DNA from: Planctomycetes bacterium RBG_16_41_13
GTDB taxonomy: Bacteria; Planctomycetota; Brocadiia; Brocadiales; Brocadiaceae
Reading direction: 5' to 3'
Assembly: GCA_001828295.1 (NCBI GenBank)
Contig: MHYI01000003.1
Coordinates: 22,373 to 29,051 of the forward strand
Length of the DNA: 6,679 nt
Numbering within the stretch: the first letter of the stretch is position 1; each line of letters opens with the position of its first letter. This document shows positions 6,592 to 6,679 of this stretch, piece by piece. A program made the position numbers and the translations under genes. The notes under the pieces were generated by a model that was given only the letters and a program-made list of their open reading frames with translations, made no database searches and was not told where the DNA came from.

Positions 6592-6679
6592 CGAAATCCG
6601 AAGTCCGAAATACGAAACAAATTCGAATAACAACGCATAAAATTCAAAACAAATCCAAAACATACCTGTCTGCGTGCGA
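6592..6679 (-). repeat. Inverted repeat flanking the DUF58 gene, right copy (cut by window end)
   Basis: This is the reverse-complement copy of 5501-5588, about 93% identical by hand alignment; bases 6612-6679 carry only one difference. It begins with the CGAAATCCGAAGTCCGAAA-type arm and ends in TCTGCGTGCGA, half of the palindrome seen whole at 5494-5509. The repeat probably continues to the right of the window. Confidence -1.

Noticed and set aside
6567..6679. A frame from ATG 6567 open to the window end, as the next operon gene
   Set aside because: After the first few codons it is the reverse copy of the intergenic repeat, and the product is of the low-complexity type that such repeats give in many genomes.

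Overview
The window reads as a piece of a chromosome of moderate to low G+C, with all supported genes on the + strand. Codon use is AT-leaning, most starts lack a clear Shine-Dalgarno, and the intergenic DNA is rich in short repeats of the type built from CGAAATACGAAACAAATTC. The gene set is an O-antigen-ligase/TPR fusion, an ADP-forming acyl-CoA synthetase alpha subunit and a MoxR-DUF58 pair. Together these suggest a Planctomycetota-like organism, perhaps an anammox (Brocadiales) lineage. This is an inference from style and repeats; no marker gene in the window proves it.

Layout: (1) 1-1869 is the 3' part of a large membrane protein gene, a Wzy/WaaL-type O-antigen ligase core followed by about nine TPR units; its start lies outside the window. 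(2) 1949-2377 encodes a small tail-anchored coiled-coil protein of the DUF1640/CCDC90-like type, built from nearly identical 11-residue repeats. (3) 2511-3881 encodes the alpha subunit of an ADP-forming acetate/acyl-CoA ligase, without its ATP-grasp beta partner nearby. (4) 3882-4245 is non-coding. It holds a strong hairpin with a T-tract (terminator, possibly a small structured RNA) and a palindromic intergenic repeat. (5) 4246-5250 encodes a MoxR AAA+ ATPase. (6) 5251-5612 is a repeat island. (7) 5613-6518 encodes a soluble DUF58 protein with a von Willebrand A-type metal site. (8) 6519-6679 is non-coding and contains an inverted copy of part of the repeat island, cut by the window end.

How the genes work together: MoxR and DUF58 are a classic functional pair (AAA+ chaperone plus vWA-type adaptor) and probably form the first half of a larger operon continuing to the right. 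The first three genes have no evident pathway link to each other or to the pair. I found no convincing new multi-gene system. The most unusual point is structural: the DUF58 gene is bracketed by about 88-bp inverted repeats (about 93% identical by hand alignment; 67 of the first 68 bases match). One of them also separates it from moxR, so the DUF58 segment could in principle be inverted by recombination.
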